Shown here piece by piece: positions 1 through 6,022 of a stretch of DNA of 7,748 bases. The DNA comes from JACDAN01 sp035697545 (GTDB lineage Bacteria > Actinomycetota > Thermoleophilia > Gaiellales > Gaiellaceae). The first letter of the stretch is position 1. Every line of letters begins with the position of its first letter. The notes beneath the pieces were generated by a model. It saw nothing but the letters and a program-made list of their open reading frames with translations. It was not told the origin of the DNA and did no database searches. The DNA lies in assembly GCA_035697545.1 (NCBI GenBank), contig DASSCT010000144.1:1-7748 (forward strand), in the 5' to 3' direction. The position numbers were made by a program, and so were the translations under genes.

Positions 1-9
1 GCAAATTGC

Positions 10-21
10 AGGGTTTTCCCT
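10..21 (-). terminator. short hairpin after rnpB, possible terminator or processing site
   Basis: On the minus strand AGGG-AAAA-CCCT starts two bases past the rnpB P1 helix, followed by GCAATTTGC, which is itself a weak palindrome. The stem is only 4 bp and no clear T-tract follows before the window ends, so this may just be part of the 3' trailer. Confidence 0.25.
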
Positions 22-23
22 TA

Positions 24-376
24 GCAGACCTCTAAGCCGGATTCTGTCGGGGGTGACCATCTCTCTAGGCCGTCAGTTGCCCGACGGCTCGAGCAGCGCA
101 CCCGGCTCCTCGGCGGGCCGCGTCGACGGAGCCTGCTTCGCCTTGCACCGGACGGGGTTTGGAAGCCGCCGCGTCACCGCAGCGCTGGTGGGCTCTTACC
201 CCACCTTTTCACCCTTACCACCGGCGTCTCCGGAGAGTCGTTCGCCGCTGGCGGTCTCCTTTCTGTGCCACTTTCCGTCGGCTTTCGCCGCCTGGGATTT
301 CCCCAGCGTCCTGCCCTTTGGTGTCCGGACTTTCCTCGGACCGGCTCGCGCCGGCCCGCGGTCACCCGGCCTGCAA
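24..376 (-). ncRNA. rnpB: RNase P RNA, bacterial type A
   Basis: This is the catalytic RNA of RNase P, which removes 5' leaders from tRNA precursors. Seen on the minus strand: the 5' conserved block GAGGAAAGTCCGGACACC (337..320), the 3' conserved block ACAGAATCCGGCTTA (47..33 region), and GGAAAGTGGCACAGAAA-like and GGTAAGAG-type segments between them. A GGGT (103..100) sits where loop L15 binds the tRNA CCA end. The termini pair as helix P1: GCAGGCC (374..368) with GGTCTGC (30..24), including one G-U pair. The 5' end is placed by P1 and by a TACAAT -10 box whose expected start point is about 375-376. The length of roughly 350 nt is normal for type A. Open reading frames across this RNA, including a 111-codon plus-strand one, are chance frames. 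Confidence 0.96.
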
Positions 377-556
377 ACCCAATTGTAGCCCGGCTCTTCC
401 TGCGTCGCGAAGCGCGAAACCGCACTCCGGACACTCGACCTCGCCGGGGCGCGAGAGCACGAACTCCCCGCAAACGAGGCATTCCATGCTCACGCCTCGC
501 ATCAGCGCCAGGAGCTCCTGGTCGAGCGTCCGGTTGAGTGGCTTGACCTCGCTCAT
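362..556 (-). CDS. small zinc-ribbon protein coupled to lexA
   Basis: This is a 64-residue protein with two CxxC knuckles, C26-x2-C29 and C42-x2-C45, separated by 12 residues: a classic zinc ribbon that should bind one Zn ion. The first 20 residues look helical and charged; after residue 50 the chain is Gly/Leu/Ala-rich and probably unstructured. Its ATG (556) overlaps the lexA TGA stop (555..553) as ATGA, so it is probably translated by coupling to lexA and shares the LexA-controlled promoter. Its last four codons and stop fall inside rnpB, and the rnpB promoter lies in its coding sequence. No signal peptide or membrane segment is seen, so it should be cytosolic. The partner and function are not recognised; small ribbons of this kind often bind nucleic acid or proteins. 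The ATGA overlap and intact cysteines argue that it is real. Confidence 0.75.
   Translation of the reverse strand: MSEVKPLNRTLDQELLALMRGVSMECLVCGEFVLSRPGEVECPECGFALRDAGRAGLQLGLQAG
382..411 (-). promoter_or_regulatory. rnpB promoter inside the zinc-ribbon gene
   Basis: The minus strand has TACAAT (387..382), a near-consensus -10 box, 18 bases after TTCGCG (411..406), a poor -35. Transcription would start near 375-376, matching the 5' end deduced from rnpB helix P1. That independent agreement is the main support. The whole promoter lies within codons of the upstream 64-residue gene. Confidence 0.65.
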
Positions 557-1176
557 CGCACTTGCCGGAAGACTCCAATCACCTTGCCGAGCACCTGGAC
601 GTGGTCTGCGTAGATCGGCTCGAGCGCTTCATTTTCGGGCTGCAGGCGGATCCGCCCGTCCTCGCGGAAGAAGCGCTTGACCGTGGCCTCGTCGGCGGTT
701 TCGTCGTCGCCGGGGAGCGCGACGACGATCTGGCCGTTCTCGGCGTCCTGCCGGCGCTGAACCACGACGAAGTCGCCGTGGAGGATCCCGGCATCGACCA
801 TCGAGTCGCCCTTGACGCGCAGCACGAACTCCTCACCGCCGGCCGAGAGTGGCTCGGGGACGGCGAGATAGTCCTCGATGTTCTGTTCGGCAAGCAACGG
901 CCCGCCCGCGGCGATCTCGCCGACGAGTGGAAGCCGGTGGACGTCCGGCGGAGCCTCGGCCTCGCGCCTCCGATCGGCCAGCTCGATTGCGCGCGGCTTC
1001 GTCGGGTCTCGGCGCAGGAAGCCGGCGCGCTCAAGCTGCGCGAGGTGGGCGTGCACGGTCGACGGCGACCGGAGCCCGACGGCCTCGCCGATCTCACGCA
1101 CCGTCGGTGGGTAGCCGTGCTCGTCGACGAATGCCCTCAGGTAGTCCAGGATCGCGCGCTGCCGCTCGGTCACCAT
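553..1176 (-). CDS. lexA: LexA, SOS response repressor/autoprotease
   Basis: LexA represses DNA-damage genes and cleaves itself when stimulated by RecA filaments. The 207-residue protein has an N-terminal winged helix-turn-helix (residues 1-65, with TVREIGEAVGLRSPSTVHAH as the recognition region) and a C-terminal S24 peptidase domain (about 80-207). The cleavage site is A90-G91 in EIAAGGP. The catalytic serine is S125 in GDSM and the lysine is K167 in EATVKRF, so all self-cleavage elements are present. The start is ATG at 1176 because AAGGAGG (1187..1181) sits four bases upstream. A longer frame opening at 1236 would run through the promoter, the SOS box and this ribosome site, and is rejected. 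The gene is autoregulated through the perfect operator just upstream and is coupled to the zinc-ribbon gene downstream. Confidence 0.97.
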   Translation of the reverse strand: MVTERQRAILDYLRAFVDEHGYPPTVREIGEAVGLRSPSTVHAHLAQLERAGFLRRDPTKPRAIELADRRREAEAPPDVHRLPLVGEIAAGGPLLAEQNIEDYLAVPEPLSAGGEEFVLRVKGDSMVDAGILHGDFVVVQRRQDAENGQIVVALPGDDETADEATVKRFFREDGRIRLQPENEALEPIYADHVQVLGKVIGVFRQVR

Positions 1177-1190
1177 CTGGCCTCCTTCCG

Positions 1191-1204
1191 CGAACATGTG
1201 TTCG
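1191..1204 (-). promoter_or_regulatory. LexA operator (Cheo-type SOS box)
   Basis: CGAAC-ATGT-GTTCG (CGAAC-ACAT-GTTCG on the coding strand) is a perfect 5+4+5 inverted repeat matching the SOS box of Actinomycetota and Bacillota. It covers the predicted lexA start point and ends four bases before the AAGGAGG ribosome site, so bound LexA would block initiation at its own promoter. I saw no second copy in the window. Confidence 0.93.
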
Positions 1205-1207
1205 ATT

Positions 1208-1236
1208 ACGGTAGCGAGGGCGCCGGACGGCGTCAA
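1208..1236 (-). promoter_or_regulatory. lexA promoter
   Basis: The minus strand reads TTGACG (1236..1231), 17 bases, TACCGT (1213..1208). The -35 matches five of six consensus bases and the -10 fits the actinobacterial TANNNT form. The start would be near 1201, inside the SOS box, leaving a leader of about 25 bases. Confidence 0.75.
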
Positions 1237-1239
1237 CTG

Positions 1240-1258
1240 AAAAGGCCCCGCAGGGCCT
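1240..1258 (-). terminator. rho-independent terminator after tRNA-Leu
   Basis: On the minus strand AGGCCC-TGCG-GGGCCT makes a perfect 6-bp GC-rich stem that runs into a TTTT tract, 11 bases after the tRNA 3' end. The T-tract lies only three bases before the lexA -35 box, so it would insulate lexA from secG/tRNA transcription. Confidence 0.75.
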
Positions 1259-1269
1259 CTGATGCTCTA

Positions 1270-1355
<86 letters not shown>

Positions 1356-1377
1356 GCGCGGTCCAGTGTAGCGCCGG

Positions 1378-1602
1378 TTACTGGAGGAGCCGGAACAGGA
1401 TGACCGTGTTCGCGCCGAAGATCAGCGCGACCACGATCGTGAGCCTCGTCAGGTTGCGCTCGACAATGTGCGTCCCGCCCTGGGAGGCGGGCACGAACCC
1501 CATCCCGCCGAGCCCCGCCTCGCGTCCGGAGTGCATCAGGACGAGCGTGATCAACGCCAGCGAGACGATGAAGTGGAAGAAGACCATGACCCCGAGCAGC
1601 AT
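1378..1602 (-). CDS. secG: SecG, protein translocase subunit
   Basis: SecG is the small accessory subunit of the SecYEG membrane channel. The 74-residue protein has two membrane helices (about 5-23 and 54-72) joined by a Gly-rich cytosolic loop, LGGMGFVPASQGG, followed by the typical ERNLTRLT segment before helix 2. Size and layout are normal for the family. The start is uncertain: ATG at 1602 gives MLLGVMVFF, while ATG at 1587 would start at residue 6, closer to many SecG proteins; neither has a clear Shine-Dalgarno site. It lies 22 bases downstream of the response-regulator gene and 22 bases upstream of tRNA-Leu. A secG-tRNA-Leu pairing is common in bacteria. Confidence 0.92.
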   Translation of the reverse strand: MLLGVMVFFHFIVSLALITLVLMHSGREAGLGGMGFVPASQGGTHIVERNLTRLTIVVALIFGANTVILFRLLQ

Positions 1603-1624
1603 GGGCCGCCCAGGGTAGCAACGC

Positions 1625-2041
1625 TTAGCGCGCGCTCAGCTGGAGGATCTCGCAGGCGAGCTCCTCGATGCGGTCCTTGGTGAGGAAGACGTCCGCACCG
1701 GCAAGCCGGGCATCGTCGATCTCGGCCGAGTTGGCACCGCCGGTCAGGATGAGGATCCGCGCGGCCGAGTGCGCCATCCTGATCTGGCGAGTTGCCTCGA
1801 TGCCGTTCATCACCGGCATGCTGATGTCCATGACGACCACGTCCGGGTCGAGCTCATCCGCAAGCCGGATCGCGTCTCTCCCGTCGCACGCCGTCGCGAC
1901 GACCTCGATGTCGACCTCGGACCCGAGCATGGCCTGGACCATCTCCCGGAACGGGGGCTCGTCGTCGACGACCAGGACGCGGATCGTATGGGTGAGAGGA
2001 ACGGCGGCGGCGGAGGCGCAAGAATTCATTGGGTTCATCAT
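1625..2041 (-). CDS. stand-alone response regulator receiver protein
   Basis: This is a 138-residue CheY-like protein made only of a receiver domain (about residues 19-137). Seen: the acidic pair D26-D27 in VVDDE, phospho-acceptor D72 in MDISMPVMNG, conserved T100 in ILTGG, and K122 in FLTKD. All phosphorylation residues are intact, so it should take phosphate from a histidine kinase and signal by protein contact. It has no DNA-binding or enzymatic output domain and no kinase gene is nearby. The first 18 residues are a non-conserved tail. ATGs at 2041, 2038 and 2029 are all possible; none has a good ribosome site. It is the likely first gene of a transcript continuing into secG 22 bases on. 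Its partner and pathway cannot be read from the sequence. Confidence 0.88.
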   Translation of the reverse strand: MMNPMNSCASAAAVPLTHTIRVLVVDDEPPFREMVQAMLGSEVDIEVVATACDGRDAIRLADELDPDVVVMDISMPVMNGIEATRQIRMAHSAARILILTGGANSAEIDDARLAGADVFLTKDRIEELACEILQLSAR

Positions 2042-2078
2042 GCATTCTGACTGATTTAACGCAAGTTTTGATAGGAAA
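2042..2078. promoter_or_regulatory. AT-rich divergent intergenic region, likely promoters
   Basis: This 37-base gap separates the minus-strand receiver gene from a plus-strand small gene. By count only 13 of 37 bases are G or C, against a strongly GC-rich surround, as expected for promoter DNA. On the minus strand TTAAAT (2057..2052) could be a -10 box giving a very short leader. No convincing -35 is visible for either direction, so exact boxes are not assigned. Confidence 0.4.
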
Positions 2079-2300
2079 ATGGACGCGCGCGAACGAATTC
2101 AGAAACTGCTCGTAACCGGCGACAACCGCCTCAAGCAGGGAGTGGCGCCAGAGAAGGTTCGCGCGTCGTACCAGCAGGCGCTCGAGCTGGCCCGAACGGC
2201 CGGCTTGGAAGAGACCGTCAGGCCGCTGGTCGAGCGTCGTCTCGCCGACCTCGAGCGGCTCGCAGGAGAATCGCCTCCACCCGCTCCGCCTGACGCCTGA
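2079..2300 (+). CDS. small TPR-like helical protein
   Basis: This is a 73-residue protein of unknown function. Residues 1-62 form amphipathic helices with a TPR-like pattern: a first helix rich in E/R/K, then ASYQQALELARTAGLEE (about 29-45), which resembles the second helix of a TPR and the turn after it, then a long charged helix. A Pro-rich tail ends the protein. AGGA lies just before the ATG (TAGGAAAATG), a modest ribosome site, and the AT-rich gap upstream supplies promoter-like DNA. Such short helical-repeat proteins usually bind another protein. Its last 83 bases overlap, in opposite orientation, the end of the glycosyltransferase gene. The regular helix pattern and upstream signals favour a real gene, but homologues are needed for proof. 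Confidence 0.6.
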   Translation: MDARERIQKLLVTGDNRLKQGVAPEKVRASYQQALELARTAGLEETVRPLVERRLADLERLAGESPPPAPPDA

Positions 2301-3231
2301 GATCATGCTCTTCGGCCGCAGCCCGCGCCGCGGGGTTCGGGCAGGGGAGCTTCGCGGCCTCGGCAAGCGCACGCGCCAGGTCGGTTACGTCCGTGGGGTC
2401 GACGAGCACGCCGGCCTCAGGCGTGACGAACTCGGGCGGCCCGCCGATTCGCGTCGCGACGACGGAGCGCCCGCACGCCATCGCCTCGAGCAGGGAGAGC
2501 CCGAACGGCTCGATCAGGCTGGGCTGGCAGACGACATGTGACCGGGCGATCCAGGCCGGCACCTCTTCGTGCGGCACCTTCCCGACCACGGTGACTCGGG
2601 GCCGGCCCTCGAGGTCCGCCCGCAGCGGGCCGTCGCCCACGAAGGTCAGCGTTCCGTCGGGCAACCGTCCGAAGGCTTCGGCCAGGCGGACGACGTTCTT
2701 GCGCTCCGTGAGCGAGCCTAAGCAGAGGAACGCAGTCGCGCCCTCAGGCGCGGGCTCGACGCGAAAGCGCTCGAGGTCGACGCCGCAGTCCACGACCTCT
2801 ACCTTCCCGCGGGCCTCCGGCACCTTCGCCTCGAGCTCCGCCCGCAGGTAGTCAGAGACCGCCACGACGGCAGCCGATCTCCGGACGACGAAGCGCGTCG
2901 CGGGACGGATTCCCGGAAACACGCCGATGTTGCGAACGTCGCGGCCGTGTGCTGTAACGACGAGGGGCGCGCGGCTCGACAGCGCCGCCACGAGCCCTGT
3001 CGGCACGAGGAAGTGCGCGTAGACGACGTCCGGTCGAAAGCGTCGCGCGGCCGACGCGGTGCGCCGCACAAGCTCGGCGTAGCGACGCTTTCCGCCCGCG
3101 CGCCGGTCGAGGACCGCCCGCTCGAGGTCGTGACCGCGCCGCCGGAGCTCTTCCTCGAGCTGCTGGACGAACACGCCGAGATCCGGATCGTCCTCGCCCG
3201 GATACATCTGCGAGACAAGCAGGATGCGCAC
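2218..3231 (-). CDS. GT4-family glycosyltransferase
   Basis: This is a 337-residue GT-B retaining glycosyltransferase, expected to move a sugar from a nucleotide-sugar donor to an acceptor at the cytosolic face of the membrane. The N-terminal Rossmann domain starts MRILLVSQMYPG and carries the Gly-rich loop region DLGVF and the TAHGRDV motif (H95). The C-terminal donor domain starts with LGSLTERKN (172-179; R177/K178 in the phosphate-contact position) and has the EX7E motif E241-PFGLSLL-E249 followed by ACG and IGGPPEF. There is no signal peptide or membrane helix. The start is GTG at 3231, four bases after the cyclase stop, because the family N-terminus aligns there; no ribosome site is visible, so coupling is likely. 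Sugar and acceptor cannot be predicted. The last dozen residues (RGRRDDARPAA) are low-complexity and overlap a plus-strand gene. Confidence 0.9.
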   Translation of the reverse strand: MRILLVSQMYPGEDDPDLGVFVQQLEEELRRRGHDLERAVLDRRAGGKRRYAELVRRTASAARRFRPDVVYAHFLVPTGLVAALSSRAPLVVTAHGRDVRNIGVFPGIRPATRFVVRRSAAVVAVSDYLRAELEAKVPEARGKVEVVDCGVDLERFRVEPAPEGATAFLCLGSLTERKNVVRLAEAFGRLPDGTLTFVGDGPLRADLEGRPRVTVVGKVPHEEVPAWIARSHVVCQPSLIEPFGLSLLEAMACGRSVVATRIGGPPEFVTPEAGVLVDPTDVTDLARALAEAAKLPCPNPAARAAAEEHDLRRQAERVEAILLRAARGRRDDARPAA

Positions 3232-3235
3232 GGAG

Positions 3236-4423
3236 TTAGAAGCGCACCGCCCGATGGAGCCGCACGGCTTTCGCTACTCCCTTCAGCGGGACGTCGCCGA
3301 CGAGCTCGAAGTCGACGTCCGTGACGCCGGCGCTCCGCTTTGCCTCGTCGCTCACCAGCACCTCGTGCGGACGGGCGTAGTCCGCGATTCGGGCGGCGAC
3401 GTTCACCGTCCGACCGAAGTAGTCGCCCTCCTGGACGATGACCGCCCCGGCATTGATCCCGATCCGGGCCGGCATCGACGTCGCCCGCTCGGTGTTCTCG
3501 ACGAGCTCGATGCCGCTGCGGATCGCTCCCGCAGGGTCGTCGAAGTGGAACATGACCCCGTCGCCGAGCCATTTGACCGGCCGGCCGCCGTGCGTCGTTG
3601 CGGTGTCCCGGACGACGGTGGCGAGATCGGACGCAACCTCGGCCGCGGCTTCGTCGCCTCGCTCTTCGGCGAGCCGCGTGTAGCCGGTGAGATCGAGGAA
3701 GGCGATCGCGGGAGGCTGTTTCGGCGGGCGTGGACTGATCCCTCGCTCCTCCATCGAGTCTTCCGCGACGCCGACCAGATACTCGAGGACGGCGCGCTCT
3801 CGGTGCCGGCGCTGGAGCCAGGAGACCAGGCCCTGGACGAGCACCGTGTAACTCCCGGCCCTCTCGTAGGTGAGGGCGTCCTTTTCCGCGTCGGAGACGT
3901 CGAACATCGCGACACGCTGGCGGACCGCCCGGTCGAAGAACTGGAGCCCCGAGGTGACGAGCCGCTGAATGCTGCCGCCGTACAGCCGTGCGAAGCGGGA
4001 CAGCTCTTCGGCGTCAGCGAGGTCAAGCGTCGTCAGGAGCAGCGCGAGGTGCTCCGCGTCCTCGGCGCGAAGGCGATCGTCGGCGGGCGGCGGCAAGCCC
4101 ATTTCCCTGCTGAGGCGGCGAAGGAGCTCCGGCTCTCGGCCGAGACTGGCGGCGAGCCGCTCGTAGGTCTCCGGCTGCCCCACCGGCTCGGGCATGAAGA
4201 GGCCCATCGGGAACGAGAGCTCTCCGGTGTTGACGCCGCGCGCGACGTCCTCGAGCGAGATCCCGGCCTGTTCGAACGCGGCCATGAGGCGCACGACGTG
4301 AACGTCAGACGACGGATGGAGACCGTCGTGCTGCTCCACAAGGCCGAGATCTTTGAGCCGCCGCACCTCCTCGAGCGAGCAGGGGACGAGGTCGGCCACT
4401 TCCTGCGCTGAGAGCTTGGCCAC
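3236..4423 (-). CDS. MerR-like domain fused to class III nucleotide cyclase
   Basis: This 395-residue protein probably makes cAMP from ATP. Residues 1-70 resemble a MerR helix-turn-helix: LSAQEVADLVPCSLEEVRRL, then a short wing and a helix ending AGISLEDVARGV. Residues 80-235 are helical and unassigned. The class III cyclase domain is about 238-395. Both metal-binding aspartates are present, D244 in FLDLTGYTRL and D288 in KWLGDG. The adenine-selecting pair K284 and D334 (EGDYFG), and transition-state N341 and R345 (TVNVAARI), are also there, so it should be active and prefer ATP. There is no membrane segment, so it should be soluble. The start is GTG at 4423, six bases after the mutase stop; the glycosyltransferase GTG follows its own stop by four bases. 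The N-terminus may sense a ligand, bind DNA, or, as in Rv1264-type cyclases, only regulate the catalytic half; this is inference. Confidence 0.88.
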   Translation of the reverse strand: MAKLSAQEVADLVPCSLEEVRRLKDLGLVEQHDGLHPSSDVHVVRLMAAFEQAGISLEDVARGVNTGELSFPMGLFMPEPVGQPETYERLAASLGREPELLRRLSREMGLPPPADDRLRAEDAEHLALLLTTLDLADAEELSRFARLYGGSIQRLVTSGLQFFDRAVRQRVAMFDVSDAEKDALTYERAGSYTVLVQGLVSWLQRRHRERAVLEYLVGVAEDSMEERGISPRPPKQPPAIAFLDLTGYTRLAEERGDEAAAEVASDLATVVRDTATTHGGRPVKWLGDGVMFHFDDPAGAIRSGIELVENTERATSMPARIGINAGAVIVQEGDYFGRTVNVAARIADYARPHEVLVSDEAKRSAGVTDVDFELVGDVPLKGVAKAVRLHRAVRF

Positions 4424-4429
4424 CGCCCG

Positions 4430-6010
4430 CTAGGCGTGCTGCGCGTCGAACGTTCCGAACTCGTCGCGCAGCACGTTGCAGATCTCTCCGACGGTGCACC
4501 GAAGACGAAGCGCCTCTCGCATCGGCGGCAGGAGATTCTCGTCGCCGCGGGCGACTCTGCGCACCTCCTCCAGCGCCGCCTCCGCCGCGCCGGCGTCTCG
4601 CTCGGCCCGGACGCGCGCCGTCCGCTCCAGCTGCCGCTTCTCGGCCTCGGGGTCGAGCTCGTGGAGCTCGATCGGCTCCTCCTCGTGCTCCTGGTAGCGG
4701 TTGACGCCGACGATCACGCGCTCGCCGCTCTCCACGCTTGCCTGGTGGCGGAACGCGGCATCCTCGATCTCGCGCTGGACGAATCCCTGCTCGATTGCCT
4801 CGACCGCGCCGCCGAGCTCGTCGATCCGCTCGATCAGCTCCCACGCACGGGTCTCGAGCTCCTCCGTCAGCGCCTCGATGAAGTAGGAGCCGCCGAAGGG
4901 GTCAGCGGTGTCGGTTCCTCCGGCCTCGTGGGCCAGGATCTGCTGCGTGCGGAGCGCGATCTTGGCCGAGCGCTCCGTCGGCAGCGCCAGCGCCTCGTCG
5001 AATGCGTTCGTGTGGATCGATTGCGCACCGCCGCCGACCGCCGAGAGCGCCTGGATCGCAACGCGGACGATGTTGTTCTCCGGCTGCTGCGCGGTCAGCG
5101 TCGAGCCGCCGGTCTGGGCGTGGAAGCGCAGTGCCTGGGCACCCGGGTTCGTGGCGCCGAAGCGTTCGCGCATGATCCGCGCCCAAAGCCTCCGCGCCGC
5201 GCGGAACTTCGCGATCTCCTGGAAGAAGTGGTTGTGGGCGTTGAAGAAGAAGGAGAGGCGTTCGCCGAACTCGTCGGGCGAGAGACCGGCCGCGACGGCC
5301 GCTTCGGCGTAGGCAATCCCGTTCGCGAGCGTGAAGGCCAGCTCCTGGACGGCGGTCGCGCCGGCCTCGCGGATGTGGTAGCCGGAGATCGAGATCATGT
5401 TGAAGCGCGGGAGCCGCTCATGGCAGTACGCAAAGACGTCGGTGGTGATCCGCATCGTCGGTCGGGGCGGGAAGATGTAGTTCCCGCGCGCGCAGTACTC
5501 CTTGAGGACGTCGTTCTGGACCGTGCCGCGCAACTCCGCGCCGGGCACTCCCTGTGTCTCGGCGACGAGCTCGTAGAGAAGGAGGAGTAACGCCGCCGGC
5601 GCGTTGATCGTCATCGAGGTCGAGACCTCGTTCAACGGGATGCTGTCGAAGAGCAGCTCCATGTCGGCGATCGAGTCGATCGCGACACCGGCCCGCCCCA
5701 CCTCCCCTTCGGCCCGCGGATCGTCGGAGTCATAGCCGAGCTGCGTCGGCAGGTCGAAGGCGACGGAGAGGCCGGTCTGCCCCCGCTCCAGGAGGTAGCG
5801 GAAGCGCTCGTTCGTCTCCGTCGCCGACCCGAACCCGGCGTACTGCCGGATCGTCCACGGCCGCCCCCGGTACATGTCCTTGTAGGGGCCGCGGGTGAAG
5901 GGATACTCACCGGGGGGCTCGAGCTCGAGCCCCTCGACGTCCTCCTCCGTGTAGACCGGCTTGACCTCGATCTCGGAGTCGGTCTCGCGGCTGTCCTCGG
6001 TCGCGGTCAC
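4430..6010 (-). CDS. methylmalonyl-CoA mutase, catalytic (large) subunit
   Basis: This adenosylcobalamin-dependent enzyme interconverts methylmalonyl-CoA and succinyl-CoA in propionate and branched-chain catabolism. The 526-residue protein is a complete TIM-barrel domain with a helical tail but no C-terminal cobalamin-binding domain, so it needs a separate small subunit. Aligned by eye to the Propionibacterium enzyme, substrate residues Y89, Q197, R207, Y243/H244 and R283 correspond to Y57 (RQYAGF), Q165 (TVQND), R175, Y211/H212 (ISISGYH) and R251 (RLSFF). CoA contacts R82 and R87 match R50 and R55. Tyr plus Arg marks methylmalonyl-CoA specificity; isobutyryl- and hydroxyisobutyryl-CoA mutases lack this pair. 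The start is GTG at 6010, with no ribosome site but a TAACCT box six bases before it. It heads an operon with the cyclase and glycosyltransferase. Subunit symbols vary between species, so none is given. Confidence 0.95.
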   Translation of the reverse strand: MTATEDSRETDSEIEVKPVYTEEDVEGLELEPPGEYPFTRGPYKDMYRGRPWTIRQYAGFGSATETNERFRYLLERGQTGLSVAFDLPTQLGYDSDDPRAEGEVGRAGVAIDSIADMELLFDSIPLNEVSTSMTINAPAALLLLLYELVAETQGVPGAELRGTVQNDVLKEYCARGNYIFPPRPTMRITTDVFAYCHERLPRFNMISISGYHIREAGATAVQELAFTLANGIAYAEAAVAAGLSPDEFGERLSFFFNAHNHFFQEIAKFRAARRLWARIMRERFGATNPGAQALRFHAQTGGSTLTAQQPENNIVRVAIQALSAVGGGAQSIHTNAFDEALALPTERSAKIALRTQQILAHEAGGTDTADPFGGSYFIEALTEELETRAWELIERIDELGGAVEAIEQGFVQREIEDAAFRHQASVESGERVIVGVNRYQEHEEEPIELHELDPEAEKRQLERTARVRAERDAGAAEAALEEVRRVARGDENLLPPMREALRLRCTVGEICNVLRDEFGTFDAQHA

Positions 6011-6016
6011 AAACGG

Positions 6017-6022
6017 AGGTTA
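6017..6022 (-). promoter_or_regulatory. possible -10 box for a leaderless mutase mRNA
   Basis: TAACCT on the minus strand fits TANNNT and is followed by exactly six bases before the mutase GTG. Transcription would then start at the start codon. This agrees with the lack of any Shine-Dalgarno site there. No good -35 is seen; leaderless genes are common in Actinomycetota. Confidence 0.4.

Noticed and set aside
53..578. Overlapping open frames on both strands across the first 580 bases
   Set aside because: They lie over rnpB, whose conserved RNA blocks and P1 helix explain the sequence, or shadow the zinc-ribbon gene.
1177..1236. 20-residue N-terminal extension of LexA
   Set aside because: It would be encoded by the promoter, SOS box and ribosome site; the ATG at 1176 is correctly spaced from AAGGAGG.
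3224..4411. 395-codon plus-strand ORF exactly opposite the cyclase
   Set aside because: The minus-strand product has a complete cyclase motif set; the plus-strand product is a mirrored frame rich in charged residues with no recognisable domain.
4436..5590. 384-codon plus-strand ORF opposite the mutase
   Set aside because: The mutase is unmistakable on the minus strand; the antisense product has no known motif.
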